NCBI GenBank assembly: GCA_040772085.1
Contig: JAXGYU010000001.1
Span: 1,984,001 to 2,048,000, forward strand
Reading direction: 5' to 3'
Source: JAXGMV01 sp040772085
Lineage (GTDB): Bacteria; Chloroflexota; Anaerolineae; Anaerolineales; Anaerolineaceae
DNA length: 64,000 bases
Part shown: piece after piece, positions 62,562 through 64,000 of the stretch
Layout: each line of letters begins with the position of its first letter
Position numbering within the stretch: the first letter of the stretch is position 1
The notes under the pieces: generated by a model
What the model was told of the DNA's origin: nothing
Databases searched by the model: none
The model's input: the letters and a program-made list of their open reading frames with translations, nothing else
Program-made: the position numbers and the translations under genes

Positions 62562-63134
62562 TCAGTCAGCGAAGACGATGCAGCCATCGTCCATGTTTTT
62601 AATGGTTACAAGCGATTCAACCGGCACGTTGTAATGGGTCAGTTTTTCGCGACCGCCTTCGAATGATTTTTCGATCAGGGTGCCAATGCCGACCAGTTTG
62701 GCGCCGGCACCTTCCGTCAGGCGTACCAGGCCCAAAATCGTTTCTCCCGAGGCAAGGAAGTCATCGATGATCAGCACGCGGGCGTCCTTGCGCAGGAATT
62801 CGGGCGAGACGATCAGCTCAACCGAACCGCCTTTGGTATGGGACGGCGCGACAGTCAGATAGACCGTGCCGGGCATAGTGACGGGTTTGGTCTTACGCGC
62901 GTACACCACAGGCAGCCCGAGGTACTTGGCGGTCATGACTGCCGGCGCGATGCCGGAAATCTCAGCTGTCAGCACCAGGTCAGCGCCGACATCCTTGAAC
63001 AGCCGGGCAAACTCCTCGCCGCAGGCGTCCATCAGCGCCGGGTCTACCATGTGATTAATAAAGCCGTCGACCTTCAGAATGCCCTTGCCCAGGTTCTTGC
63101 CATCCTGGAGAATCCTCTGTTTCAGTAAGTCCAT
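62562..63134 (-). CDS. xpt: Xanthine phosphoribosyltransferase
   Basis: A 190-residue type I phosphoribosyltransferase that makes XMP from xanthine and PRPP. The PRPP loop is VLIIDDFLASGET and the start MDLLKQRILQDG is typical of Xpt. ATG 63134 gives the family length; the frame is open for 23 codons further upstream. The gene precedes guaA, which turns XMP into GMP, so the two form a salvage route. A TATAAT lies about 50 bases upstream on the minus strand; no purine riboswitch was found. Confidence 0.93.
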   Translation of the reverse strand: MDLLKQRILQDGKNLGKGILKVDGFINHMVDPALMDACGEEFARLFKDVGADLVLTAEISGIAPAVMTAKYLGLPVVYARKTKPVTMPGTVYLTVAPSHTKGGSVELIVSPEFLRKDARVLIIDDFLASGETILGLVRLTEGAGAKLVGIGTLIEKSFEGGREKLTHYNVPVESLVTIKNMDDGCIVFAD

Positions 63135-63242
63135 ATGTGCCTCGATTGTCTGTTGTGGTGGCAGTTGGTTGCCCAACCCCTGATTATACTTACAAATGCT
63201 CAAACGCCGGAAAGGTTCGCCGATACACAGGGTAATTGCAGC

Positions 63243-63629
63243 TTATTGAGCGAGGACATGGAGCAAATACTCGTCAGAGTGGGCACAGCGCGTGCGTTTA
63301 CCATGCGCTCTGATCTTGACTGATTTATCCCGCCTCAGCAAATTGATAGCCATTTTACGGATAATGGCAAAATTACCTGCAGCATTATCCTTCCTGACCC
63401 TGCAGCGATCCTCGTTGAATGCAATGTCAAGTACCCAGTGCAATCTGTTCTCAATGCCCCAATGCGCTCTCTGGACAGAAAGGACCTCATGGGCTTTGCC
63501 TTTCTTGTTGGTTATGCAGTATCGTGTGGATACCTCTGCTTTATCCCCAACCCGGCGCTCACTCTCTGGAAACACCAGACTTGTCACTGCGCTGCCGGCT
63601 TTTGAAGAGCTGATGAAATGCCAGGCCAA
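63243..63629 (-). pseudogene. ISAs1-family transposase fragment (C-terminal)
   Basis: About 110 residues matching the C-terminal end of ISAs1-family DDE transposases, with the HWGIENRLHWVLDIAFNEDRCRVRKDNAAGN block that contains the catalytic glutamate. About two thirds of the usual ~370 residues are missing, so it cannot be active. The open frame starts inside the 3' end of the CPBP gene. No terminal inverted repeats were located. Confidence 0.85.
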
Positions 63630-64000
63630 GCAGAACAGTGATCAGGATGCCGGCCAGCGCCAGGGCGTAATAGCCGGGCTGCAAGCCGCCGATGCCGCGC
63701 ATTCCCAGGATAAGGTGAATGGCATTATTGATCGTATGCGCGATCATGGCCGTGAGCAGGCTGCCCGTCTTCCAAAATAGCCAGGTATAGATGATGGTCA
63801 TGGGCAGGTAGCCGATGAAGACAAGGGGGACATTTTGCTCTCCCAAGTGGGGCACGATGAAGAGGATGCCCACCAGGATGGCGGCAGAGAGCGTGCAGGC
63901 CGAAACCCATTTTGAATTGGAGGCTTTGAACCTGGCAAGCCCGTCACGTAGGGAGCGGAAGAGCAAGCCGCGGAAAAAGAGCTCTTCGAATACCGGCCCA
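63559..64000 (-). CDS. CPBP-family intramembrane metalloprotease, 5' partial
   Basis: A CAAX-protease/bacteriocin-processing (CPBP) family membrane protein cut by the window edge; the N-terminal part is missing. The first residues seen include EELFFRG, the EExxxR catalytic motif, and HTINNAI holds the later conserved His/Asn. Three to four helices follow. The last about 13 residues are charged and overlap the ISAs1 remnant, so the C-terminus may have been altered by the insertion. The role may be processing of a prenylated protein or peptide, or immunity (family knowledge). Confidence 0.85.
   Translation of the reverse strand, partial: GPVFEELFFRGLLFRSLRDGLARFKASNSKWVSACTLSAAILVGILFIVPHLGEQNVPLVFIGYLPMTIIYTWLFWKTGSLLTAMIAHTINNAIHLILGMRGIGGLQPGYYALALAGILITVLLGLAFHQLFKSRQRSDKSGVSRE

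Noticed and set aside
63135..63240. Possible purine riboswitch upstream of xpt
   Set aside because: The conserved loop and three-way-junction bases of the purine aptamer are not found on the minus strand; only a TATAAT-like box and a short self-complementary stretch are seen.

Overview
The window is about 64 kb of bacterial chromosome of roughly 55% G+C with short intergenic gaps. It most resembles an anaerobic or facultatively anaerobic Chloroflexota bacterium of the Anaerolineae type. The pointers are lipoproteins whose mature N-terminus is rich in Ala/Pro/Gln or Thr/Pro, split GcvPA/GcvPB-type genes, a glycyl radical enzyme with its activase, many flavin and Fe-S redox proteins, and TTG/GTG starts. 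This placement is inference from style, not from a marker gene. No rRNA, tRNA or CRISPR array was seen.

Layout. 1-2355: a threonine-aldolase-like enzyme (5' end off the window), an EFR1-type ferredoxin-flavodoxin and an FMN reductase. 2526-8873: a LIV-type amino-acid ABC operon with a YtcJ-type amidohydrolase. 8874-12912: three secreted proteins (two of them distant paralogues) flanked by blocks of palindromic non-coding modules. 12913-19328: a GntR regulator divergent from an operon of two P-protein-like subunits, two SDR dehydrogenases and an AcoX-like NAD-kinase-fold protein. 19358-20619: a REP-like hairpin and an AT-rich TIGR02391 gene that looks imported. 20623-30697: housekeeping and stress genes, including alanine racemase, an Ada-type alkylation repair protein, a NhaC antiporter, and a PerR-like gene with katA behind a perfect PerR-box-like palindrome. 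30698-32447: an array of covarying REP-like hairpins around a RAYT transposase. 32448-42027: catabolic genes, including a C45 hydrolase, M20 amidohydrolases, an ornithine-cyclodeaminase-like protein, an AraC regulator, a glycerate-2-kinase and an enolase-like protein without the usual acid/base residues. 42115-47812: small enzymes, acetyltransferases, an aminotransferase/aldolase pair and three small membrane proteins. 47957-53072: an operon of XRE-cupin regulator, glycyl radical enzyme, activase and M20 peptidase. 53407-58750: redox, methyltransferase, AlkZ-like, second C45 and AttH-like genes. 58939-64000: a serine hydrolase, an xpt-guaA purine pair, an ISAs1 remnant and a partial CPBP protease.

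Functionally the window is dominated by uptake and breakdown of amino-acid-derived compounds: LIV transport, several amidases and peptidases, PLP enzymes, a hydroxyacid kinase plus enolase-like enzyme, and a glycyl radical enzyme. The best candidates for undescribed biology are the P-protein-like operon, the enolase-like gene next to the glycerate kinase, the glycyl radical operon whose active-site loop is GCVVP instead of GCVEP, and the REP/RAYT hairpin family whose stems change on both sides.
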